DNA from: Mycolicibacterium doricum
GTDB lineage: Bacteria; Actinomycetota; Actinomycetes; Mycobacteriales; Mycobacteriaceae
DNA length: 64,000 nt
Assembly: GCF_010728155.1 (NCBI RefSeq)
Contig: NZ_AP022605.1
Span: 248,001 to 312,000, forward strand
Direction: 5' to 3'
A program made the position numbers and the translations under genes. How positions within the stretch are numbered: the first letter of the stretch is position 1; each line of letters begins with the position of its first letter. Below are positions 52,849 through 62,685 of the stretch, one piece after another. The notes beneath the pieces were generated by a model, which was not told the DNA's origin, did no database searches, and worked only from the letters and a program-made list of their open reading frames with translations.

Positions 52849-54305
52849 CCACCACAGCACCGGAGCCCCAATGGCTGCGGTTGAGCCCGCGCATGCTGCT
52901 GGTCCATCCGGTGCACGAGGTGCTGCGGCAGGTTCCGGTGCTGATCGGTTCGGTCGTGCTCGGGTCGGCGACCGGGAATCCGCTGTGGGCGGTCGCCGCG
53001 TTGGCGGTGACGGTCGCCGTCGGGGTGGCCCGGTGGTTCACCACGACGTACCGCATCGACGCCGAGGAGGTACAGCTGCGCGCGGGTGTCCTGCAGCGCC
53101 GGGTACTCTCGGTGCCCCGCAACAGGATCCGCTCCGTGTCGACCGATGCCCGCCTACTGCACCGGTTGCTCGGGTTGACCGTTGTGCAGGTGAGCACCGG
53201 GCAGGAGGCGCACGGCGACGACGCGTTCGCGCTCGACGCCGTGGAGGCCGGCCAGGTCCCGCACCTGCGGGCCGAGCTGCTGGCCGGCTCGCTGACGATC
53301 ACGGGCGATGCCGAACCGCGGGGCCGGGTACTGGCGCGCTGGCAGCCGGAGTGGCTGCGGTACAGCCCGCTCAGCTTCACCGGTCTGGCGACGATCGCCG
53401 CCGCGGCCGGTCTCCTGTACCAAGCCGGAGCCGGTGCGCTGCTGCGGAGTACCGGCCTGGCCGAGGACGGCCGCGGCGTCACCCAACGCTTCGGCGTCGC
53501 GGCGACAGTGGCCGCCGTCGTGGTCGTCGTCCTGATCGGCTCTGTGGTGCTGTCGGTGCTGCGGTCGCTGCTGACGTACGGAAACCTGCTCCTGCGTAGA
53601 GATGCCGACGTCCTGCATCTCGAACACGGGCTGCTACGTCGGCAGGAACGCACCTACGACATGCGCCGACTGCGCGGTGGCACACTGCGGGAACCATTGT
53701 TGGTCAGGGCGTTCGGCGGGGCGCGGCTCGACGCGGTGATGACCGGGGTGGGCGGGGCGGGCGAGGCGTCGTTGTTGTTGCCGCCGTGTCCGGCGGCAAC
53801 CGCGCGAGCCGTGCTGAGCGATCTCATCGCCCGCCAGGAGGAGGTCATGGGACCGTTGCGCGGTCACGGGGCCTCGGCGGCGAGGCGCCGGTGGACCAGA
53901 GCGCTCGCCGTGCCGGTGATACTCGGGATCGCGCTGCTGGCGGCGACTGTGCTGTCGGTGCCGCCGGTCTGGCTGTGGGTGGTGTGGGCGGTGCTAACGG
54001 GGTGCTGTGCGCTGCTGGCCGCCGACCGGGTCCGCTCGCTCGGGCACCGGGTCGGTGACGGCTGGCTGGTGGCGCGCAGCGGCAGCCTCGAGCGGCGCCG
54101 CGACTGTATCGCCGGGCCCGGCATCATCGGGTGGACGGTGCGTCAGACATTCTTGCAGCGGCGGTCCGGGGTGGCCACGCTGATCGCCGCCACCGCCGCG
54201 GGTGAGAAGGCCTACCGGGTCATCGACGTACCCGCCGACGGTGCCTGGTCGATCGTCGCGGCTGCCTCGCCGTGGGTCAGGGATGTCCCGTGGGCAGGAG
54301 ATTGA
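52845..54305 (+). CDS. Multi-PH-domain membrane protein, YdbT-like
   Basis: A 486-residue membrane protein with repeated units of two helices plus a bPH2 domain: RIDAEEVQLRAGVLQRRVLSVPRNRIRSVSTD, then RDADVLHLEHGLLRRQERTYDMRRLRG, then a third with LVARSGSLERRRDCIAGPGI. GTG start coupled to the YdbS-like gene. Confidence 0.87.
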   Translation: MTTTAPEPQWLRLSPRMLLVHPVHEVLRQVPVLIGSVVLGSATGNPLWAVAALAVTVAVGVARWFTTTYRIDAEEVQLRAGVLQRRVLSVPRNRIRSVSTDARLLHRLLGLTVVQVSTGQEAHGDDAFALDAVEAGQVPHLRAELLAGSLTITGDAEPRGRVLARWQPEWLRYSPLSFTGLATIAAAAGLLYQAGAGALLRSTGLAEDGRGVTQRFGVAATVAAVVVVVLIGSVVLSVLRSLLTYGNLLLRRDADVLHLEHGLLRRQERTYDMRRLRGGTLREPLLVRAFGGARLDAVMTGVGGAGEASLLLPPCPAATARAVLSDLIARQEEVMGPLRGHGASAARRRWTRALAVPVILGIALLAATVLSVPPVWLWVVWAVLTGCCALLAADRVRSLGHRVGDGWLVARSGSLERRRDCIAGPGIIGWTVRQTFLQRRSGVATLIAATAAGEKAYRVIDVPADGAWSIVAAASPWVRDVPWAGD

Positions 54306-54338
54306 CCGGGCCCGAGTTGCGCGTCGGCGGTAGCGGTT

Positions 54339-54344
54339 TACTGT
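54339..54344 (+). promoter_or_regulatory. -10 box for the HAD hydrolase gene
   Basis: TACTGT ends 7 bases before the ATG at 54351, with no ribosome site between. Confidence 0.4.
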
Positions 54345-54350
54345 CGGCGC

Positions 54351-55166
54351 ATGGCGATCGGTGGGGTGCTGTTCGACATCGATGGCGTGCTGGTGACATC
54401 GTGGCGGCCGATCGACGGTGCGGCCGAGGCTCTGCGCGTGCTCGCCGACCACCAGGTCGCCCGCTCCTATCTGACCAACACCACGACCAAGACGCGCAGG
54501 CAGATCGCCGACCTCCTCGTCGACGCCGGTATGCAGGTCAGCCCGGACGAGGTCATCACCGCGGCGGTGCTCACCGCCCAGTACGTCCGCGACCGCTACC
54601 CGGGCGCCCGGTGCTTCCTGGTCAACAGCGGGCGAATCGGTGAGGACATGCCCGGTGTGGACCTCGTGTACGCCGGTGAGCACGGCACCGACCACATTCC
54701 CGAGACGCCGGATGTGGTGCTGCTCGGCGGCGCCGGCCCCGAGTACGACCATCTGACGCTGAGCTGGGTCTACGACTGGATGTCCCGCGGGGTTCCGGTG
54801 GTCGCCATGCACCGCAGCACATCCTGGAACACCGCCGACGGACTGCGTATCGACACCGGCATGTACCTCATCGGGATGGAGGAGACGTCGGGGCGCAAGG
54901 CAACGGCCGTCGGGAAACCGGCGCCAGAGGGTTTCCTGGCCGCCGCCAGCCGCCTCGGTGTCGACCCAGACGAGATGTACGTCGTCGGCGATGATCTGAA
55001 CAACGACGTGCTGGCTGGTCAGGTGGTCGGGATGACCGGTGTCCTGGTGCGTACCGGGAAGTTCCGGCAGGACACCCTGGACCGTTGGGCCGCGGACGAA
55101 TTCGCGATGCAGCCGAACCACGTGATCGACTCGGTCGCCGATCTGCCCGGCCTGCTCGGCCTGTGA
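54351..55166 (+). CDS. HAD-superfamily hydrolase, NagD/HDHD2-like (class IIA)
   Basis: 271-residue phosphatase-type enzyme: motif I GVLFDIDGVLV (nucleophile and acid/base Asp), motif II SYLTNTTTKTRR, motif III Lys in VGKPAPEGF, motif IV VVGDDLNNDVLAG. The C2-type cap between motifs II and III contains a DTGMYLIGMEE segment near motif III. Natural substrate unknown. Leaderless start likely. Confidence 0.9.
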   Translation: MAIGGVLFDIDGVLVTSWRPIDGAAEALRVLADHQVARSYLTNTTTKTRRQIADLLVDAGMQVSPDEVITAAVLTAQYVRDRYPGARCFLVNSGRIGEDMPGVDLVYAGEHGTDHIPETPDVVLLGGAGPEYDHLTLSWVYDWMSRGVPVVAMHRSTSWNTADGLRIDTGMYLIGMEETSGRKATAVGKPAPEGFLAAASRLGVDPDEMYVVGDDLNNDVLAGQVVGMTGVLVRTGKFRQDTLDRWAADEFAMQPNHVIDSVADLPGLLGL

Positions 55167-55277
55167 CGCCGCGACCGGCCGCGGGCTGCGGCCGGCCATC
55201 TCAACCGTTCGGCTGAGGCGCGACACCTGTGGTGCTGGTTGGGTTGGCCGCGACATCTACCACGGGCGGAGTGATCG

Positions 55278-55571
55278 ATGCCGAGAATCGGTCAGCACGC
55301 GGTGGTATGCAGAGCGAGCATGGCGGGGCTCTTGGCCGCCCGGGTGCCCACCGACTACTACGACACCGTCAGGGTGGTCGAGCGGGACCGTCTGGTCGAC
55401 GAACCGGTGCCCCGCCGCGGTGTACCGCAAGGCTGCCAACCGCACGCCCTGCTCGCACGGTGCCCACAGATCCTGGACGAACTGTTCCCCGGTTACCTCG
55501 ACGAACTGGTCACAGCACCGCCGGGGAGACTGGTTACATCCTCAACAGACGCCCCGGCGGTCACGCCTTGA
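55278..55571 (+). pseudogene. N-terminal remnant of an FAD-dependent oxidoreductase
   Basis: About 85 codons of an FAD-binding hydroxylase-like protein remain: HAVVCRASMAGLLAARV (a GxSMAG-type FAD loop with Cys-Arg where Leu-Gly is usual), VVERDRLVDEPVPRRGVPQG, HALLARCPQILDELFPGYLDEL, then the frame drifts and stops inside the helicase end. At least 300 residues are missing, so inactive. Confidence 0.7.
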
Positions 55572-57258
55572 GTGTGCGCACCGCGGCGATCCGGGCCTGC
55601 AACTGATCCGACGTCGCTGCGGCCACCGGTGGCCCTCCGCAGATGCGGCGCAGTTCGTTGTGGATCCACCCGTGTGGTTTGTTCAGCCGGTGATGCGCCA
55701 GTGACACCAGCGTGTTGAGCTCCTGGCGCAGCGTGCGCAGCTGGCCGTACGGGGTGACCGGGGGCGGCGCACCCGATGCCGTGCGCCTGGTCAGTTGCTC
55801 TTCCTGTCTGCGGCGCAACAGTTCTCGCATCTGGTCGGCGTCGAGCAGGCCGGGTATCCCGAGGTAGTCGGCTTCTTCCTCGCTGCCCGCAGGGGTAGCG
55901 GTGCCGAAAGATGCGCCGTCGAAGATAACCTGGTCCAGTTCGGCGCTGGCGCCCAGTGATTCGAACCCACGATCCTCTTCGGTGGGCTCACTGCGGCGGC
56001 GTTCGACGAGTTCCTCGTCGCCCATCGATTCGCGGTGAGGTTTGCCGAGCACATGGTCGCGTTGAGCTTCCATCTGGCTGGCCAGCTCCAGCAGCGCCGG
56101 CACCGAAGGCACGAAAATGCTGGCGGTCTCGCCGGGGCGTCGTGACCGGACGAACCGTCCGATCGCCTGGGCGAAGAACAACGGCGTCGACGCACTGGTG
56201 GCGTAGACGCCGACTGCCAACCGCGGCACGTCGACACCCTCGGAGACCATCCGGACCGCCACCAGCCACGGTGTGTCACCGGCCGCGTACTCCGCGATCC
56301 GCGCCGACGACCCGGGGTCGTCGGACAGCACCAGCGTGGGTTGCCGTCCGGTCATCTTCGTCAGCAGCGCCGCGTACTGTCGGGCCGCGGTCTGGTCGGT
56401 GGCGATGATCATCGCCCCGGCGTCGGGCATGCCACCGGAGCGCAGCTGCTGCAGCCGGGTGTCCGCGGCCTTGAGCACCGCCGGGATCCACTCGCCGTTC
56501 GCATCGAGCACGGTGCGCCATGCCCGTGCGGTTTGTTCAGCGCTCAGCGGTTCGCCGAGGCGCGCGGCGTGCTCTTCGCCGGCGCTGCTGCGCCACCGCG
56601 CCTCACCGGAGTAGGCGAGGAAGACCACCGGGCGCACCACGCCGTCGGCAAGCGCGTCGGCATAGCCGTAGGTATGGTCGGACTCCGATCGCAGCAAACC
56701 TTCGGCGTCCGGCACGTAGGTGACGAAAGGGATCGCGCTGTCGTCGCTACGGAACGGCGTCCCGGTCAGCGACAGGCGGCGGGTGGCTTCGCTGAACGCC
56801 TCGCGCATCGCCTCGCCCCACGTCTTTGCGTCCCCGCCGTGATGGATCTCGTCGAAGATCACCAGGGTGCGGTAGTTCTCCGTGCGCACCCGGTGCCGGG
56901 TCGGGTGGCTGGCCACCTGAGCGTAGGTCACCACGACGCCGTGGTACTCCGACGACGTCTGCGCCGAGGAGTTGCTGAACTTTGGGTCCAGGGCGATACC
57001 CACCCGGGAGGCGGCCAGCGCCCACTGGATCTTCAGGTGCTCGGTCGGCACCACAACCGTGACCCGCTCCACGGTGCCGTCAGCCAGCAGCTCACCCGCG
57101 ATGCGCAGGGCAAACGCCGTTTTACCTGCCCCGGGGGTGGCGACCGCCAGGAAGTCGCGCGGCTTGGCGGCAAGATACCGTACCAATGCCCGACGCTGCC
57201 AGCCACGCAAAGCCTGGGTGTCGGGCGCTGCATAAGCCCGCACCCAAAGACTCCTCAC
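55561..57258 (-). CDS. Superfamily II DEAD/DEAH-box helicase
   Basis: 565 residues. Motif I VATPGAGKTAFALR, Ia VVVPTEHLKIQWA, II LVIFDEIHHGGD (DEIH), III SLTGTPFRSD, then the second RecA domain with MIIATDQ, VAVRMVSEGVDVPRLAVGV and motif VI QAIGRFVRSRRPGE. C-terminal acidic and helical extension. Related to XPB/UvsW-like helicases; no nuclease part seen. GTG start at 57258. Role in DNA repair is likely but not shown. Confidence 0.88.
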   Translation of the reverse strand: MRSLWVRAYAAPDTQALRGWQRRALVRYLAAKPRDFLAVATPGAGKTAFALRIAGELLADGTVERVTVVVPTEHLKIQWALAASRVGIALDPKFSNSSAQTSSEYHGVVVTYAQVASHPTRHRVRTENYRTLVIFDEIHHGGDAKTWGEAMREAFSEATRRLSLTGTPFRSDDSAIPFVTYVPDAEGLLRSESDHTYGYADALADGVVRPVVFLAYSGEARWRSSAGEEHAARLGEPLSAEQTARAWRTVLDANGEWIPAVLKAADTRLQQLRSGGMPDAGAMIIATDQTAARQYAALLTKMTGRQPTLVLSDDPGSSARIAEYAAGDTPWLVAVRMVSEGVDVPRLAVGVYATSASTPLFFAQAIGRFVRSRRPGETASIFVPSVPALLELASQMEAQRDHVLGKPHRESMGDEELVERRRSEPTEEDRGFESLGASAELDQVIFDGASFGTATPAGSEEEADYLGIPGLLDADQMRELLRRRQEEQLTRRTASGAPPPVTPYGQLRTLRQELNTLVSLAHHRLNKPHGWIHNELRRICGGPPVAAATSDQLQARIAAVRTLKA

Positions 57259-57542
57259 TGATCGGGCAGCAGCCTAGCGCAACGGATTCCGGCCGTGCAC
57301 CTCTGCTTGGCGCGTCGCCGCACAGACGGTGTGTCGCCGTGCGTTCGTGGTCGGGCCGGCTGCTCCTGCCCGACCACTCGGCGCAACGCCCCGCCTGCAC
57401 TCCGACGCGCTATTCCTGGTGCCGTCGGACCCCGACAGCACGAAGAACGCCTCGGACGGGAGATGCAGGTAGCGCATCGGATCGGTGTTCGACAGTCCCG
57501 CGTGAACTGTTGGCCGAGGTGCTCGCCGGACCTTGCTGACGC
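57259..57542. other. Intergenic region between helicase and groEL2
   Basis: No supported gene. A minus-strand segment reads YLHLPSEAFFVLSGSDGT, which looks cupin-like, but it has no intact frame around it and is probably a remnant or chance. Confidence 0.4.
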
Positions 57543-57569
57543 CTTGCACTCTCCCTTGCCGAGTGCTAA
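57543..57569 (+). promoter_or_regulatory. CIRCE operator 1 (HrcA site)
   Basis: CTTGCACTC, nine bases, GAGTGCTAA. Compared with the consensus TTAGCACTC-N9-GAGTGCTAA, the right arm is perfect and the left has two mismatches. Confidence 0.88.
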
Positions 57570-57577
57570 GAATGCAA

Positions 57578-57604
57578 TTGGCACTCGCGACCGGTGAGTG
57601 CTAG
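57578..57604 (+). promoter_or_regulatory. CIRCE operator 2 (HrcA site)
   Basis: TTGGCACTC, nine bases, GAGTGCTAG, one mismatch per arm. Centre-to-centre distance to the first operator is 35 bases. Both lie about 115-175 bases upstream of groEL2, as expected for HrcA heat-shock repression. Confidence 0.88.
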
Positions 57605-59344
<1,740 letters not shown>

Positions 59345-59355
59345 GTCCACTCAAG

Positions 59356-59396
59356 GAGAAGAGCCCGGGTTGCGGAAAGCAGCCCGGGCTCTTCTC
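59356..59396 (+). terminator. Strong hairpin terminator after groEL2
   Basis: GAGAAGAGCCCGGG pairs perfectly with CCCGGGCTCTTCTC (14-base stem, 13-base loop), 12 bases after the groEL2 stop. No T-run follows, as is common in mycobacteria. Confidence 0.88.
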
Positions 59397-59403
59397 GTAT
59401 GGT

Positions 59404-60640
59404 TGGCGCCTCAGGACGGGTTCGCCGAGATGCGCGACGCGCACAACCTCGCCTGGACGCACATCTGGGATCGGCTGAGCATCGAGATCGACGGTCATCC
59501 CGAAGAGTTGCAGATGCTGCGGCTACACCTGATGCACCTGATGCAGACCGTCTCCCGCCACAGCGAAGACCTCGACATGGCGTGCCCGCGCGGGGCCTGC
59601 ATGGGGAGGCCTATCGCGGCTACGTGTTCTGGGACGAACTGTTCATCTTCCCGGTCCTGAATCTGCGGTTCCCGACGATCACCCGAGCGCTGCTGCGCTA
59701 CTGCTACCGCTACCGGCGACTGATCGAGGCGCGCGCGGGCAGCCAAGCTGGCTGGCTATGTCGTCTACAACGTGTGGCATTTCTACCAGGTCACCGGCGA
59801 CCTGACGTATCTCGCCGACTACGGCGTGGAGCTTCTGGTGGAGATCGTCCGGTTCTGGGTCAGCAGAACGACCTACGACGAGTCCACCGATCGCTACCGC
59901 ATCCTCGGGGTCATCGGTCCCGACGAATTCCACTCCGGGTGTTAGGACCGGCCTTTCGGCGGTGTCGACAACAACGCCTACACAACGTGATGGCGGTCTG
60001 GGTGATCCTGCGTGCCGTCGAGGAACTGCAGCGCTGGGATCACGTCAGTCGACGCATGTTCGTGCCGTTCCACGATGGACTCATCAACCAGTTCGAGGGC
60101 TACGAACAACTCGCGGAACTGGATTGGGAATCGTACCGGACGCGCTACGGCAATATCCAGCGCCTCGACCGGATCCTGCAGGCCGAGGGCGACGATGGCG
60201 GACTACTACATGGCCCGCAACTCGCACGGCTCGACGCTCAGTGCCGTCGTGCATTCCTGGGTGCTCGCTCGCGCCAACCGCGACCGGGCGATGGAGTTCT
60301 TCCGTGACGTCCTCAATTCCGATGTGGACGACATCCAGGGCGGCACGACCTCTGAAGGGTGCACCTCGCCGCGATGGCCGGCAGCGTCGACCTCGTCGAG
60401 CGGTGCTTCACCGGGCTGGAGGTACGTGGGAACCGCATTGTGTTGTCGCCGTACTGGCCAGAAGCGATGGGTGCACTGGCATTTCGGCTCCACTATCCGG
60501 TCACCACCTGCACGTGCGGGTCAGCGGACGCGGCGCCGAAGTCAGCGTGGGACCGTAGGAAGTCCCGCCGGTCGTCATCGAATGCCGTGGTTGGATCCAG
60601 CAACTCGCACCCGGCAGTGGAAAACACCGTGCCCTGATGG
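59404..60640 (+). pseudogene. Decayed GH65 glycosyl phosphorylase
   Basis: Pieces of a glycoside hydrolase family 65 (trehalose/maltose phosphorylase-like) protein lie in changing frames and in the right order: MRDAHNLAWTHIWDRLSIEID, GEAYRGYVFWDELFIFPVLN, GYVVYNVWHFYQVTGDLTY with RILGVIGPDEFH (catalytic-loop region, Glu kept), a TAG, DNNAYTN, INQFEGYEQLAELDWESYR, ADYYMARNSHGSTLSAVVH, and HLAAMAGSVDLVERCFTGLE. At least five frameshifts or stops and no N-terminal domain, so inactive. Confidence 0.85.
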
Positions 60641-60670
60641 TGGGGTATCTCCGCAATCGGTGTGAAGTGC

Positions 60671-61405
60671 TCACGTCACCGCCGCGATGGCCCAAAGAAC
60701 TAGCAGGCCACCGGCGAAACAAGCGGTGTGGGTGATTTTGCGCTGCGGCGCGGGCGAGGTGGTCAGCTCGGGCAACAGGTCGGCCAGTGCGATGTAGATG
60801 AAGTTTCCTGCGGCGAACGGTATGAGGACCGCGACGTCGACTCGCCCGGCGAGCCAATAGGCGAGCAGGCCCCCGATCGGAAACGTCAAGGCCGACGCGA
60901 CGTTGTAGGCCAGCGCATGCCGGACGTTCCAGCCACTGTGCACCAGGATCCCGAAGTCCCCGATCTCTTGCGGGACCTCGTGTGCCGCGGCGACCAGCCA
61001 CGTGACGATGCCCAACCTGATGTCGACGATGAATGCGCTGCCGACTGCTACGCCGCCGACGAAGTTGTGCAGTCCATCGGCGGCGAGGATGAGGTAGCCG
61101 AGTGGACGGTGCTGGCCCATCGGCCGATGGCAGTGGTGCCAGTGCAGGAACTGCTCCAACACGTGAAACACCATGACGCCCAGTCCAACCCACGCGAACA
61201 CCGCCAGATTGTTGCCGAGCGCGGCAATGGACTCCGGCAGCATGTGGAAGAGGGCGCCACCGAGCAGCGCACCGGCCGCCAGTCCCACCAGCGGCATCAC
61301 AATCCGCGAGAAGTGGCGGTCCGGAATCAACAAGGCGGCGCTGCCGACAAGGGCTATCGCGCTCATCGCCAGGCCCGCGACCACGATCCAGACCAGCGCC
61401 CCCAT
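60671..61405 (-). CDS. ZIP-family metal transporter
   Basis: 244-residue membrane protein with eight predicted helices. Metal-site motifs: ADGLHNFVGGVAVG in helix 4 and AAAHEVPQEIGDFG in helix 5, plus a His-rich loop (FLHWHHCHRP). Likely imports zinc or another divalent metal. ATG start; TACCGT lies 9 bases upstream. Confidence 0.9.
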   Translation of the reverse strand: MGALVWIVVAGLAMSAIALVGSAALLIPDRHFSRIVMPLVGLAAGALLGGALFHMLPESIAALGNNLAVFAWVGLGVMVFHVLEQFLHWHHCHRPMGQHRPLGYLILAADGLHNFVGGVAVGSAFIVDIRLGIVTWLVAAAHEVPQEIGDFGILVHSGWNVRHALAYNVASALTFPIGGLLAYWLAGRVDVAVLIPFAAGNFIYIALADLLPELTTSPAPQRKITHTACFAGGLLVLWAIAAVT

Positions 61406-61462
61406 GGCGAATCACGGTAGCCGCGGCAGAAAGGTTTCGCGGCGGGCACAAGTGCCTGTTGG

Positions 61463-61482
61463 TCAGGGACCAACGACTCTAG
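61463..61482 (+). promoter_or_regulatory. Weak DosR-like box upstream of the stress protein
   Basis: GGGACCAACGACTC at 61466-61479 keeps the left GGGAC half and spacing of the DosR consensus GGGACTWWAGTCCC but only three of five bases in the right half. About 80 bases before the ATG. Confidence 0.3.
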
Positions 61483-61559
61483 ACCCGGCCATGGAGTCGC
61501 CCTATCGTCAGGGAAGCAACTGGCCCGGGGGTTCGGGTGCCTGTGCAAGGGAGAAGCGA

Positions 61560-62489
61560 ATGCCGTCTCGGTCGGAGCATCACGCAATCGTGGCAGCCGT
61601 CGACGGGTCACCGTCCTCGACCGCAGCCGTGGAATGGGCGGCGCAAGACGCCGAGTTACGCCATTTGCCACTGCATCTGGTGCATGTCGTGCCGCCGGCA
61701 GTCGTTCCCGCGGGGCCATGGCCACAAGCGCCGGTGGAGTTGTTGGAAGCACTCGATGCCGAAGGTTCCCAGATCCTCCACGACGCCCAAACGCTGGCGC
61801 TCCAGGCCACCTCGCCGAGTCGTGCGGCCAACGTGACCACCGAGATGCTGCACTCACCGATCGTGCCCACCCTCATCGACCTGTCCCAGGATGCAACCAT
61901 GGTGGTGCTGGGATGCCGCGGCACCGGAACGGTGGAGACTGCGCTGCTCGGCTCCGTGAGTTCGGGTCTCGTGCACTACGCACACTGCCCGGTAGCAGTC
62001 ATCCACGACGAAGATCCGCTTGTGGCACGGTCACCCAAGGCGCCGGTCCTCGTCGGTATCGACGGTTCGCCGACCTCCGAGTTGGCGACCGAAATCGCTT
62101 TCGACGAGGCCTCGCGCCGTCGTGCGAGATTGGTTGCGTTGCACGCATGGAGCGATATGGGGCCACTCGAGTTTCCCAGCATCAACTGGGCCCCGATCGA
62201 ATGGCGCAACATCAAAGAGCGTGAGACAGAGGTGCTGACCGAACGGCTGTGCGGATGGCAGGAGCGCTATCCCGACGTCGTGGTCGAGAAGATCGTCGTG
62301 GCGGACCGGCCGGCACCGCGGTTGCTCGAACACGCTCACTCCGCGCAACTCGTGGTGGTCGGCAGCCATGGTCGTGGCGGCTTCCCGGGCATGTTGTTGG
62401 GCTCGGTGAGCAGGACCGTTGTGAATTCCGCACGGATCCCGGTGATCGTCGCCCGGCTGTCCCGGGGTGCTACCCTGCCAGGGTCCTGA
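61560..62489 (+). CDS. Universal stress protein, two UspA domains
   Basis: 309 residues made of two tandem Usp domains (about 8-150 and 158-305). Each opens with a Walker-like strand (IVAAVDGSPSSTAAVEWA; PVLVGIDGSPTSELATEIA) and ends with the ATP motif G-x2-G-x9-G-S/T (VVLGCRGTG...GSVSSG; VVGSHGRGGFPGMLLGSVSR). Probably ATP-binding. Start after GGGAGAAG. Neighbour of a P-type ATPase and a possible DosR-like site. Confidence 0.92.
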   Translation: MPSRSEHHAIVAAVDGSPSSTAAVEWAAQDAELRHLPLHLVHVVPPAVVPAGPWPQAPVELLEALDAEGSQILHDAQTLALQATSPSRAANVTTEMLHSPIVPTLIDLSQDATMVVLGCRGTGTVETALLGSVSSGLVHYAHCPVAVIHDEDPLVARSPKAPVLVGIDGSPTSELATEIAFDEASRRRARLVALHAWSDMGPLEFPSINWAPIEWRNIKERETEVLTERLCGWQERYPDVVVEKIVVADRPAPRLLEHAHSAQLVVVGSHGRGGFPGMLLGSVSRTVVNSARIPVIVARLSRGATLPGS

Positions 62490-62685
62490 ACGGCACTGGC
62501 AGCGACGTCTGAGCTCGGCGAACCATGCGATCAGCTAATGACATCAGGGGTCTTCTGCACGACGGTCGCACGGCCAGGTGCCGCTCGACAAAAGCCGGCG
62601 AGCACCGGTAATCCGGCGCACACCATGGTGCCAGGTTGGCGCCCCTACCGCCCAATTGAGCGGTCAGCGCCTGCGTGGTTGTCAT
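62470..62685 (-). CDS. Short ORF coupled to the P-type ATPase, doubtful
   Basis: A 71-codon frame whose ATG overlaps the ATPase stop (ATGA), so it would be translated if the operon is. The product (MTTTQALTAQLGGRG start, basic, cysteine-containing) matches nothing I recognise and its end overlaps the stress-protein end by 20 bases. It may be the truncated start of a lost gene. Confidence 0.3.
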   Translation of the reverse strand: MTTTQALTAQLGGRGANLAPWCAPDYRCSPAFVERHLAVRPSCRRPLMSLADRMVRRAQTSLPVPFRTLAG

